From NCBI RefSeq assembly GCF_016881005.1, contig NZ_JACOPV010000011.1:62001-126000 (forward strand): a DNA stretch of 64,000 nucleotides. Reading direction: 5' to 3'. The notes under the pieces were generated by a model, which searched no databases, had not been told where the DNA came from, and was given only the letters and a program-made list of their open reading frames with translations. The translations under genes and the position numbers were made by a program. Numbering within the stretch: position 1 is the first letter of the stretch; each line of letters starts with the position of its first letter. The DNA comes from Pseudomonas arcuscaelestis. GTDB taxonomy: Bacteria; Pseudomonadota; Gammaproteobacteria; Pseudomonadales; Pseudomonadaceae. Positions 52,638 to 61,063 of the stretch are shown here, piece by piece.

Positions 52638-53912
52638 ATGCAGGATGAGTTCAACGACCCGCTCTGGCGTCAGGTCCTCTCCGGCGCGCAAATGCTCTTC
52701 GTAGCCTTTGGTGCGTTGGTACTGATGCCTCTGATCACCGGCCTCGACCCGAACGTCGCGCTGTTCACCGCAGGTTTGGGAACTCTGCTGTTTCAGATCG
52801 TCACCGGCCGCCAGGTTCCTGTGTTCCTGGCGTCCAGCTTTGCATTCATCACCCCGATCATTCTTGCCAAAGGCCAGTTCGGCCTCGCCGAGACCATGGG
52901 CGGGGTGATGGCGGCCGGATTTGTCTACACCTTCCTCGGCCTTGCTGTGAAGATCAAAGGCACCGGCTTCATCGACCGCCTGTTGCCACCTGTGGTGATT
53001 GGTCCGGTGATCATTTCCATTGGCTTGGCCATGGCCCCCATTGCCGCCAACATGGCAATGGGCAAGGCCGGTGACGGAGCAGAGCTGCTGCCGTACGGCA
53101 CCGCAATGATGATTTCCATGCCAGCGTTGCTGACCACCTTGATCGTTGCCGTGTTCGGCAAGGGTATCTTCCGCCTGGTACCAATCATCGCAGGTGTGTT
53201 GGTAGGCTTTGGTCTGTCGTTCTACTTCGGTGTGGTCGATACCGCCAAAATCGCCGCCGCGCCTTGGCTGGCCGTGCCGCACTTCACCGCGCCAGCATTC
53301 AACTGGCAAGCAATCCTGTTCATCGTACCTGTCGCCCTGGCGCCAGCCATTGAACATATCGGTGGGGTGATTGCGGTAGGTAGCGTGACGGGGCGTGATT
53401 ACCTGAAGAAACCTGGCCTTCACCGCACCCTACTAGGTGATGGCATCGCCACCACCACTGCCGGACTGTTCGGCGGCCCGCCCAATACGACTTACGCAGA
53501 AGTCACTGGCGCAGTAATGCTGACCAAGAACTACAACCCGAAGATCATGACCTGGGCGGCAGTATTCGCCATTACCCTAGCCTTCATCGGCAAGTTTGGC
53601 GCCCTGCTGCAAAGCATTCCAGTACCGGTAATGGGCGGAATTCTGTGCTTGCTGTTCGGTTCGATTGCTGCGGTGGGCATGAATACCATGATCCGCCACA
53701 AGATCGACCTCAGCGAAGCGCGCAACCTGGTGATCGTTTCGGTGACCCTGGTGTTCGGTATTGGTGGCGTGCTGGTCGGTAGCGGAACTGGCCCCGACGA
53801 TTGGGGCCTCAAAGGCATCGCACTATGTGCGGTGGTAGCGATCGCCCTGAACCTGCTGCTGCCGGGCAATGACGGCTGGAAGAAAAAGGCACTGGACGAC
53901 CAACTGCCTTAA
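52638..53912 (+). CDS. uraA: Uracil permease (NCS2 family)
   Basis: A 424-residue inner-membrane symporter with about 14 hydrophobic segments; NCS2 motifs are seen in APAIEHIGGV and GGPPNTTYAEVTG. It imports uracil with protons for upp. Confidence 0.93.
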   Translation: MQDEFNDPLWRQVLSGAQMLFVAFGALVLMPLITGLDPNVALFTAGLGTLLFQIVTGRQVPVFLASSFAFITPIILAKGQFGLAETMGGVMAAGFVYTFLGLAVKIKGTGFIDRLLPPVVIGPVIISIGLAMAPIAANMAMGKAGDGAELLPYGTAMMISMPALLTTLIVAVFGKGIFRLVPIIAGVLVGFGLSFYFGVVDTAKIAAAPWLAVPHFTAPAFNWQAILFIVPVALAPAIEHIGGVIAVGSVTGRDYLKKPGLHRTLLGDGIATTTAGLFGGPPNTTYAEVTGAVMLTKNYNPKIMTWAAVFAITLAFIGKFGALLQSIPVPVMGGILCLLFGSIAAVGMNTMIRHKIDLSEARNLVIVSVTLVFGIGGVLVGSGTGPDDWGLKGIALCAVVAIALNLLLPGNDGWKKKALDDQLP

Positions 53913-53924
53913 TCAATCGGCAAG

Positions 53925-53991
53925 AGCGGCATGCCCCGCGATGCGATATGACTGGAAAATCGCAATCGCAGGGCAAGCCCGCGCCTACCGG
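53925..53991. repeat. Degenerate REP element pair
   Basis: GCATGCCCCGCGATGCG and CGCAGGGCAAGCCCGCGCCTACC lie in inverted order between uraA and hemH. Confidence 0.75.
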
Positions 53992-54002
53992 CAGCTCAAG
54001 AA

Positions 54003-55016
54003 TCAGGCTTTTTCGCACATTCCTTTCAGCGCCTGCACCCACTGCGGGTGATCATTCAGGCAAGGCACCAACACCAGCTCTTCCCCGCCTGCCGCGATGA
54101 ACTGCTCACGTCCACGATCACCGATCTCTTCCAGTGTTTCGATGCAGTCGGCGACGAAGGCCGGGCACATGACCAGCAGCTTCTTCGCTCCCGCCTTGCC
54201 CAACTCATCCAGACGGGCTTCCGTGTAGGGTTCGATCCATTTCGCCCGCCCCAGGCGTGATTGAAACGATACAGACCATTTGCCGTCGGCGATTCCCATC
54301 TTTTTCGCGAACGCCTGCGCTGTTTTCAGGCATTGGCCGCGATAGCAAACAGCAAGCATCTGCGCTGAAGAATCCCGGCAGCAATCCGCTGCCTGAAAAT
54401 CATGCTTGCCCGTGGGGTCGAGCTTTTTCAAATGGCGCTCGGGCAAGCCATGGAAACTCATCAGCAGATGGTCGTAATCCTGTTCAAGGTATGGCCGCGC
54501 ACTCTCCACCAAGGCATCGATGTATTCCGGCTGATCGTAGAATGGCTGCAGCACCGTCATCTCCAGAGGCAAATGCTGGTTGGCTATCACTTGCCGCGCC
54601 TGCTCGACCACCGTGGTAACCGTGCTATCTGCAAACTGTGGGTACAGAGGCGCCAGAGTGACCTTATGCACACCCTGCGCGGCCAGGCGCTGCAATACAG
54701 TCGGCAACGACGGCTCACCGTAACGCATGGCTATTTCCACCGGACCATGCTGCCAATGCTCACGCATTGCTGCTTGCAGGCGGCGGGTCAGCACCACCAG
54801 TGGTGAGCCTTCATCCCACCAGATCGAGGCGTAGGCATGGGCCGATTGCTCAGGACGCTTGATCAGGATCAGCGACACCAGTAAGCGTCGTACCGGCCAA
54901 GGCAGGTCGATGACGTAAGGGTCCATCAAAAACTGATTGAGGTAGCTGCGTACATCAGCCACCGAAGTGGAGGCCGGCGAACCCAGGTTGACCAGCAGCA
55001 GAGCGTGATCGGTCAT
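54003..55016 (-). CDS. hemH: Ferrochelatase
   Basis: A 337-residue enzyme inserting Fe2+ into protoporphyrin IX, the last step of haem synthesis, at the inner membrane. The active-site block LMSFHGLPERH and the C-terminal PAFVADCIETLEEI with conserved Glu are present. The ATG at 55016 follows AGGA. It is 13 bp downstream of the TIGR01777 gene on the same strand. Confidence 0.95.
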   Translation of the reverse strand: MTDHALLLVNLGSPASTSVADVRSYLNQFLMDPYVIDLPWPVRRLLVSLILIKRPEQSAHAYASIWWDEGSPLVVLTRRLQAAMREHWQHGPVEIAMRYGEPSLPTVLQRLAAQGVHKVTLAPLYPQFADSTVTTVVEQARQVIANQHLPLEMTVLQPFYDQPEYIDALVESARPYLEQDYDHLLMSFHGLPERHLKKLDPTGKHDFQAADCCRDSSAQMLAVCYRGQCLKTAQAFAKKMGIADGKWSVSFQSRLGRAKWIEPYTEARLDELGKAGAKKLLVMCPAFVADCIETLEEIGDRGREQFIAAGGEELVLVPCLNDHPQWVQALKGMCEKA

Positions 55017-55029
55017 GCAACGTCCTATT

Positions 55030-55935
55030 TCAGAGGCGACCAGACAAGTCATCCAGCGCCGATTGCAAATCATTGAAGCGGAAAGTGAACCCCGCGGCGA
55101 GCAAGCGTACTGGCCGTGCTCGTTGCCCACCCAACAGCAGTGTGGACAGCTCGCCCAACCCCGCTTTTAACACCAGTGCCGGCAACGGCATGAAGGCCGG
55201 ACGATGCAAGGTGTATCCCAGGCGCTTGGCAAACTCGCGATTGCGCACCGGTTCCGGGGCGCAGGCATTATATGGACCGCTGGTGTCCTTGTGCTGCAAG
55301 AGAAAATCAATCAAGGCGATTTGATCGTCTATATGAACCCACGGCATCCATTGTCGGCCATCACCGATCGGCCCGCCCAGGCCTAACTTGAACGGCAGCC
55401 GCAAACGCGACAAAAAGCCGCCCTCACTGGACAGCACCAGCCCCGTACGCACCAACACCACCCGCATACCCAAAGCCTGCGCACGTAGCGCCGTTTCCTC
55501 CCAGGCAATGCACAGCTGGCTGGCAAAGTCCTCCTTCACGGGCTGTGAAGCCTCAGTCAGCTCACGTTCGCCGCCATCACCATACCAACCTACCGCTGAC
55601 CCAGAGATCAACACTGAAGGGCGTTGCTGGCGCTTCTCAAGCCATGCAAGCAATTGCTCGGTGAGCGTTATGCGACTGCCCCAAAGCACGGCGCGTCGAT
55701 GAGCGCTCCAGGGTCGATCCGCTATCGGTGCGCCAGCCAGATTGATCACCGCATCAATGGGATCATCCTCACTCAGGGCTTCCAACTTGGCGACGCCTTG
55801 CACACCGACGCCACACAACTTAGGCACCTGTTCAGGCCGCCTGCTCCACACCGTCAAACGATGCCCGTGGGCCAGCCAGCGCTGACAAAGCTGTTGACCA
55901 ATCAAGCCTGTGCCGCCGGTCAGCAATATATGCAT
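55030..55935 (-). CDS. TIGR01777 family epimerase-like protein
   Basis: A 301-residue extended short-chain dehydrogenase-like protein with N-terminal GGTGLIGQQL and NLAGAPIADRPWSA, typical of TIGR01777 (YfcH-like). The function is unknown. GAGGAC precedes the ATG at 55935. It forms an operon with hemH. Confidence 0.88.
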   Translation of the reverse strand: MHILLTGGTGLIGQQLCQRWLAHGHRLTVWSRRPEQVPKLCGVGVQGVAKLEALSEDDPIDAVINLAGAPIADRPWSAHRRAVLWGSRITLTEQLLAWLEKRQQRPSVLISGSAVGWYGDGGERELTEASQPVKEDFASQLCIAWEETALRAQALGMRVVLVRTGLVLSSEGGFLSRLRLPFKLGLGGPIGDGRQWMPWVHIDDQIALIDFLLQHKDTSGPYNACAPEPVRNREFAKRLGYTLHRPAFMPLPALVLKAGLGELSTLLLGGQRARPVRLLAAGFTFRFNDLQSALDDLSGRL

Positions 55936-56122
55936 GGCTGTGTCCTCACATAGCGCGCCCTGGTCTATTTTTAAGATCAAGGCACTTTTTTGACCCAAAG
56001 ACCCTCGGATAAACATAGGCCAACCAGCGGGACCGAAGGAAGGCATCTTATACGGAAGTCAGAAGCTGTACAGGTTTACCCAACGGAGTAGTCTTAAACC
56101 ATCACGGTTCAAAGAGGCCATC

Positions 56123-57109
56123 ATGACCGTACCTATTGCCATCATCGGTGCCGGAATTGCCGGACTGTCCGCAGCCCAGGCTTTGCAGAAAGCCGGACAA
56201 ACCGTCCACTTGTTCGACAAGGGGCACGGTAGCGGGGGACGCATGGCCAGCAAACGCAGCGATGCTGGCGCGCTTGATTTGGGAGCGCAGTACTTCACTG
56301 CCCGCGACCGGCGCTTTGTCGAGCAGATCCAGCAGTGGGTTGCTGCAGGCTGGGTCGCCGAATGGAAGCCCCAGTTGTACACCTATCAAAACGGCCTTCT
56401 CAGCCCGTCGCCGGATGAGCAGACCCGCTGGGTAGGCGTGCCGCGCATGAGCGCCATCACCCGCGGCCTGCTCAAGGATCTGACGGTCAACTTCACCTGC
56501 CGAATCGCTGAAGTGTTTCGCGGCAAGCATTACTGGCACCTGCAAGATACCGAGGGCTGCAGTCACGGCCCCTTCAGTCGAGTCATTGTCGCAGTGCCGG
56601 CGCCCCAGGCCACGCAATTACTGGCTGCCACACCCAAACTTGCTGCCGCCGCTGCAGGGGTGCAGATGGACCCGACGTGGGCTGTCGCCCTGGCCTTCGA
56701 CTCCCCACTGGATACCCCCATGCAAGGTTGCTTCGTCCAGGACTGCGCCCTTGACTGGCTCGCACGCAACCGCAGCAAACCGGGCCGCGACGCGCACAAG
56801 GATACCTGGGTGCTGCATGCAACCTCGGACTGGAGCAAACAGCACATCGACTTGAGCAAGGAGGCAGTGATCGAGCACCTGCGCGGGGAGTTTGCCGAAC
56901 TGGTGGGCTGTATGGTTCCGGCGCCCAACTTCGCCCTCGCCCATCGGTGGCTGTATGCACGCCCGGCCGGCAACCATGAATGGGGTGCCCTGGCCGATGC
57001 CGATCAGGGCCTGTATGCCTGCGGCGACTGGTGCCTGTCCGGACGCGTAGAAGGCGCCTGGCTCAGCGGCCAGGAAGCGGCGCGGCGACTGCTCGAGCAT
57101 CTTGAGTAG
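56123..57109 (+). CDS. Bacterial renalase (FAD-dependent NAD(P)H isomer oxidase)
   Basis: A 328-residue flavoprotein with dinucleotide motif IIGAGIAGLSAAQAL and C-terminal FAD contact GDWCLSGRVEGAWLSGQEAA. I recognise it as close to the P. syringae renalase, which oxidises the 2- and 6-dihydro isomers of NAD(P)H back to NAD(P)+ and so removes inhibitory metabolites. It precedes the DUF523-phr unit but is separated from it by a promoter region with LitR-type sites. Confidence 0.86.
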   Translation: MTVPIAIIGAGIAGLSAAQALQKAGQTVHLFDKGHGSGGRMASKRSDAGALDLGAQYFTARDRRFVEQIQQWVAAGWVAEWKPQLYTYQNGLLSPSPDEQTRWVGVPRMSAITRGLLKDLTVNFTCRIAEVFRGKHYWHLQDTEGCSHGPFSRVIVAVPAPQATQLLAATPKLAAAAAGVQMDPTWAVALAFDSPLDTPMQGCFVQDCALDWLARNRSKPGRDAHKDTWVLHATSDWSKQHIDLSKEAVIEHLRGEFAELVGCMVPAPNFALAHRWLYARPAGNHEWGALADADQGLYACGDWCLSGRVEGAWLSGQEAARRLLEHLE

Positions 57110-57166
57110 GCCCTCGGGAAACCCGCCCGCACCTTGAGTATCTGCAACAACGGCCTCGGCTTGTTT

Positions 57167-57190
57167 TGTACAAATTCATTTACTTGTGCA
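57167..57190 (+). promoter_or_regulatory. LitR-type operator, copy 1
   Basis: TGTACA-N12-TGTGCA, one mismatch from the pattern T(G/A)TACA-N12-TGTA(C/T)A that I recall for class II LitR (PplR) proteins in P. putida. It covers the proposed -35 of the DUF523-phr unit. Confidence 0.62.
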
Positions 57191-57206
57191 TTTTTGTCTC
57201 TATGAT
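57179..57206 (+). promoter_or_regulatory. Candidate sigma-70 promoter of the DUF523-phr unit
   Basis: TTTACT (57179-57184), a 16-bp spacer, then TATGAT (57201-57206). The -35 lies in operator copy 1 and the -10 between the two operators, so a bound protein would block it. Confidence 0.55.
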
Positions 57207-57211
57207 AAACC

Positions 57212-57235
57212 TGTACATCTAATTTGATTTGTACA
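57212..57235 (+). promoter_or_regulatory. LitR-type operator, copy 2
   Basis: TGTACA-N12-TGTACA, a perfect match to the recalled LitR consensus, 45 bp downstream of copy 1 and 23 bp before the ATG. Confidence 0.7.
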
Positions 57236-57258
57236 AGATTAAAAAACGGGGCCCGCCT

Positions 57259-58224
57259 ATGGACAGCTCTCATTCCGCCCGCAAGCCAAAAATCGCGGTA
57301 AGCGCCTGCCTAACCGGTGCCCAGGTCCGCTACAACGGCGGGCACAAGGCGTCGCGCCTGTGTGCAGTGCTAGGCGAGTACTTCGAACTCGTTCCGGTCT
57401 GCCCCGAAATAGCCATTGGTTTGGGTGTGCCTCGCGCCCCGATTCGACTGGTAGGTAATTCGCAGTCCCCGCAGGCCGTAATGAGCCACGACTCCGCGCT
57501 GGAGCTTTCCGGGCCATTGCAAGCCTATGGGCACCAGATGGCCCGGGAACTCACCGATATCTGCGGCTATATCTTCATGCAGAAGTCTCCTTCCTGCGGG
57601 CTCGAGCGCGTCAAGGTCTACCGGGCTAATGACAAGCCTGCGCACATCGACGGCCGCGGCTTGTACGCTGCAGCGTTCTGCGAGCAACGCCTGGATCTGC
57701 CGGTTGAAGAAGATGGGCGTCTGTGCGATCCGGTGTTGAGGGAAAATTTCATCACCCGCGTCTACGCCTTCGCTGACTGGCAGCAATTGCAGACCGAGGG
57801 GCTGAGCCGTGGTGCACTGATCGCTTTTCACGCACGCTACAAGTACCAGCTGATGGCCAACAATCCACAGCAGTACAAGGTGCTGGGCAAGCTGCTGGGC
57901 AGCATGACCCGCAATGATGACCCGCAGGTACTTGGCCAACACTATTTCAGTCAGTTGATGCTCGCCCTGCGTCGCTGCGCCAGTCGCGGCAACCACAGCA
58001 ATGTGCTGCTTCACCTGAGCGGCTATTTGCGCACCGCGCTTAGCCAGGATGATCGCCAGGAAATCCGCCAACTGATCAATCAATATCATGCCGGCATCGT
58101 CCCTTTGGTCGTGCCGCTAACGCTGCTCAAGCATCATTTGCGTTGCCATCCCGATCCCTACTTGCAGAAGCAGGTCTACCTGCAGCCGCACCCGGAAGGC
58201 CTAAGCCTGCGCAATGCCATCTGA
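57259..58224 (+). CDS. DUF523-DUF1722 (YbgA-like) fusion protein
   Basis: A 321-residue protein: DUF523 domain (about 10-155; SACLTGAQVRYNGGHK, QKSPSCGLERVK with conserved Cys) and DUF1722/YbgA domain (about 195-310). YbgA-type genes commonly precede photolyase genes; the exact role is unknown. It is 26 bp upstream of phr and under the tandem LitR-type operators. PAO1 PA4658 appears equivalent. The ribosome site is weak (CGGGGC). Confidence 0.87.
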   Translation: MDSSHSARKPKIAVSACLTGAQVRYNGGHKASRLCAVLGEYFELVPVCPEIAIGLGVPRAPIRLVGNSQSPQAVMSHDSALELSGPLQAYGHQMARELTDICGYIFMQKSPSCGLERVKVYRANDKPAHIDGRGLYAAAFCEQRLDLPVEEDGRLCDPVLRENFITRVYAFADWQQLQTEGLSRGALIAFHARYKYQLMANNPQQYKVLGKLLGSMTRNDDPQVLGQHYFSQLMLALRRCASRGNHSNVLLHLSGYLRTALSQDDRQEIRQLINQYHAGIVPLVVPLTLLKHHLRCHPDPYLQKQVYLQPHPEGLSLRNAI

Positions 58225-58250
58225 GCCGCCGATACCCAACAGGAATTACC

Positions 58251-59780
58251 ATGCAACTTATCTGGCTGCGTAGCGACCTGCGCGTACTCGACAACACCGC
58301 ACTGTCCGCCGCCGGCGAACAAGGTCCTACTGTGGCGCTCTGGCTCGTCAGCCCCCAGCAGTGGCGCAACCATGACGATGCACCGTGCAAGATCGACTTC
58401 TGGTTACGCAATCTTGCATTGCTGGAAAAACAACTCGCTTCGCTGAACATTCCATTGCTGGTGCGCGACGCCGACACCTGGGACCAGGCACCCGACGTGC
58501 TGCTCAAGGTGTGTCAGGAGTATCAGATTCAGGCGCTGCATCTGAACGAAGAATACGGCGTCAATGAAACTCGGCGCGACCAAGCTGTGAGCGACAGACT
58601 GACACGCGAAGGCATTGCCGTTCATTCCTACCTGGATCAACTGCTGTTCAAACCTGGAAGCATCCTTACTCGTAGCGGCGGCTATTTCCAGGTCTTCGGC
58701 CAATTTCGCAAGGTTTGCCATGAGCGCTTGCACTTGAGCCCACCGGCCCTGCAACGCCCCCCCACACCTCAACAAGCGCTGGAAATCACCAGCGATAAAA
58801 TTCCTGCCCAGGTGCCGGGTTTTGCAGTGCCCCCCGCCAGTCTGCGCAACCTCTGGCCCGCCGGTGAGGATGAAGCGAATGCGCGCTTACAGCGATTTAT
58901 CGATGAGTCCGTTGACGACTACCAAGAGCAACGGGACTTTCCCGCCGTCGCAGGCACCAGCCAACTTTCCCCCTACCTTAGCGCAGGCGTCATTTCGCCT
59001 CGCCAGTGCCTGCACCGGGCCCTGGCACATAACTACGGGGAGTTCGATAGCGGGAACAGCGGGCTGGTGACCTGGATAAACGAACTGCTCTGGCGTGAGT
59101 TCTACAAACATATCCTGGTGGGTTATCCGCGCGTGTCGCGAAACCGTGCCTTCCGCCAGGAAACCGAAGCCCTTCCCTGGCGTGACGCTCCCGAAGACCT
59201 GAAAGCCTGGAAGGAAGGCCGTACCGGTTTCCCGATCATTGACGCGGCGATGCGCCAACTGCTCGCTACCGGCTGGATGCACAACAGGCTACGCATGATC
59301 GTGGCGATGTTCCTGACCAAGAACCTGCTGATTGATTGGCGCGAAGGCGAACGCTTTTTCATGCGCCACTTGATCGACGGCGATCTGGCCGCCAACAACG
59401 GAGGGTGGCAGTGGAGCGCCTCCACCGGGACCGACGCGGTGCCGTACTTCCGCCTGTTCAACCCGATCAGCCAGTCGCGACGTTTTGACAGTAAGGGCCA
59501 TTTCATCAAGCAATGGCTACCGGAGTTAGCAGATTCCGATGAAAAAAATGTTCACAACCCTGTTCCACAAGATGGATTATTTGCTACAAGTGATTACCCA
59601 CAACCGATTGTGGACCTCAGTAGCAGCCGTCTTCGGGCGTTGAGCACCTACAAGGACGTGCTTACGAAACAGGTTGAGGAACCATCATTTGATCGACCCT
59701 ATTGCCCGACGTGCCTGGATTACAGGTGCCAGCAGCGGTTTGGGACTTGCACTGGTAGAAAAACTACTGGAAGAAGGTGA
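58251..59780 (+). CDS. phrB: Deoxyribodipyrimidine photolyase with extended C-terminus
   Basis: Photolyase repairs cyclobutane pyrimidine dimers using blue light, with FADH- and an antenna pigment. Domains are the N-terminal antenna domain (1-130) and the helical FAD domain (about 200-475; SPYLSAGVISPR, the WREFY block and QWSASTGTDAVPYFR). At 509 residues it is about 30-35 longer than usual forms (472-481 in E. coli and PAO1 as I recall). The normal end is near YKDVLTKQ; the extra tail is read through the start of the next gene. CAGGAATTACC precedes the ATG. Confidence 0.92.
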   Translation: MQLIWLRSDLRVLDNTALSAAGEQGPTVALWLVSPQQWRNHDDAPCKIDFWLRNLALLEKQLASLNIPLLVRDADTWDQAPDVLLKVCQEYQIQALHLNEEYGVNETRRDQAVSDRLTREGIAVHSYLDQLLFKPGSILTRSGGYFQVFGQFRKVCHERLHLSPPALQRPPTPQQALEITSDKIPAQVPGFAVPPASLRNLWPAGEDEANARLQRFIDESVDDYQEQRDFPAVAGTSQLSPYLSAGVISPRQCLHRALAHNYGEFDSGNSGLVTWINELLWREFYKHILVGYPRVSRNRAFRQETEALPWRDAPEDLKAWKEGRTGFPIIDAAMRQLLATGWMHNRLRMIVAMFLTKNLLIDWREGERFFMRHLIDGDLAANNGGWQWSASTGTDAVPYFRLFNPISQSRRFDSKGHFIKQWLPELADSDEKNVHNPVPQDGLFATSDYPQPIVDLSSSRLRALSTYKDVLTKQVEEPSFDRPYCPTCLDYRCQQRFGTCTGRKTTGRR

Positions 59781-60393
59781 TTTTGTTGCGGCCAGCGGTC
59801 GCTCCAGTCCAGCCTTGCGCAACCTGGAATGGCAATACGATTCAAAATTTCTGTTACTGGATGGCGACCTCAGCAATCCGCTTGAAGCGACAGCCGCGGC
59901 CCAACAGATCTACCATCGATGGGGCGCGCTGGACTGCTTGATTATCAATGCCGGCACCAGCGATTACCTGGGAAGTGATGTCTCGGCCGCAACGTTGTTC
60001 GCAAGCCTTGTTCGCAGCAACCTCAATGCCGCCCTTTATTGCCTGGAGAGTGCCCGGGCATTACTGCAAAGCGGAAACTCGCCCCAGCTGGTGGGAATTC
60101 TCAGCCGATACTCAGCGCTACCGTTGAACGATCCCAGCGATCCCCCCGGGCCCAGCAACAGCTTGGCCGGATTATTCGACAGTCAGCGCGCCGCGCTGGC
60201 TGCGCAGTTCATCGACATGACGCTCATCGCTCCGCTCAACTGGAACTCACCACAAACATCGACACCTGTCTCGCCAGAACGCTGGACAGCGAAAAGCGCC
60301 GCAGAGGTGATTGTTGGGCTCCTGCCAAAACGTCACGGCAACCTGGTTTTGGAAGCGTTGCACCAGCACGATCTCTGGCCACTTCCCAAATAG
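59689..60393 (+). CDS. SDR-like protein with replaced catalytic residues
   Basis: About 234 residues. The N-terminal nucleotide-binding motif TGASSGLGLAL and the structural INAG are intact, so it should bind NAD(P). The catalytic Y-x3-K position reads F163-D-S-Q-R167 (FDSQRAAL), so Tyr is Phe and Lys is Arg. The start seems to be TTG at 59689 (GAGG nine bases upstream), inside the phr frame by 92 bp; a TTG at 59674 is also possible. It may be a non-catalytic or altered SDR. It should be co-transcribed with phr. Confidence 0.75.
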   Translation: MIDPIARRAWITGASSGLGLALVEKLLEEGDFVAASGRSSPALRNLEWQYDSKFLLLDGDLSNPLEATAAAQQIYHRWGALDCLIINAGTSDYLGSDVSAATLFASLVRSNLNAALYCLESARALLQSGNSPQLVGILSRYSALPLNDPSDPPGPSNSLAGLFDSQRAALAAQFIDMTLIAPLNWNSPQTSTPVSPERWTAKSAAEVIVGLLPKRHGNLVLEALHQHDLWPLPK

Positions 60394-60396
60394 GCA

Positions 60397-60425
60397 TTCG
60401 GCCCCACAGTTACTGCGGGGCCGAA
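60397..60425. terminator. Hairpin between convergent SDR and pagL genes
   Basis: TTCGGCCCC and GGGGCCGAA form a 9-bp perfect stem. No clear U-run. Confidence 0.5.
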
Positions 60426-60431
60426 GTTGAA

Positions 60432-60950
60432 CTACAGCGCCATACGGTAGTGCAGCGAATAACTTTCTACGCCATCGTTGGGTGTTTGCAACCCGGCGTT
60501 GGAGTAGTGAATGGCGCGTACGCCCACTTCATGCCCACCGGCAAAGCGCAGACCAAAACCGATACGGTCTTCAAACTGAAAGGACGACCCCAGTTTGTTG
60601 TCTTCGATCTCGGTGCTGGAAAATGCCGCCACCCCAATACCGGCTTCGATATAGGGCTTTACCGTCTCGCCAGCAAATTCGTAGACAAATACGGGAGCAA
60701 ACGAAAGGCTGTTATTACTTGCGGTTTCGTCGCCTTCCCAATACGTGTACCCGGCATCCCAATAGCCAGTAAGCCGACCAACGCTGGTCTGCCACCAACT
60801 GGCATCCCAGTTCGACTGCAGACCAAGGCGATAGGTCATGGTCGAATCACCCGTCTGCCCCACCGAAAGGGAAACATCAGCCGCTTGAGTTGTAAACGAT
60901 TGCCCCAGGGTCACAGCTGCAATAGCAGCCAAACAAAGCAGTTTCCTCAT
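60432..60950 (-). CDS. pagL: Lipid A 3-O-deacylase
   Basis: PagL is an outer-membrane beta-barrel that removes the 3-O acyl chain of lipid A. The 172-residue protein has a signal peptide (1-24, cleavage near TQAAD). The catalytic triad is seen with the published spacing: H148, S150 (RAIHYSNAG) and E162. AAGGA precedes the ATG at 60950. It lies next to murI as in PAO1 (PA4661). Confidence 0.9.
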   Translation of the reverse strand: MRKLLCLAAIAAVTLGQSFTTQAADVSLSVGQTGDSTMTYRLGLQSNWDASWWQTSVGRLTGYWDAGYTYWEGDETASNNSLSFAPVFVYEFAGETVKPYIEAGIGVAAFSSTEIEDNKLGSSFQFEDRIGFGLRFAGGHEVGVRAIHYSNAGLQTPNDGVESYSLHYRMAL

Positions 60951-61063
60951 GAGAAACGTCCTTTTTCCTAATGCTAATAATGATTCTTTTGTCTCATCGG
61001 ACAAATTATAGAAATCAGGGGTGTTGCGTTAGTTCATCTGGAAATCTGTGTTTATCGCACTTT

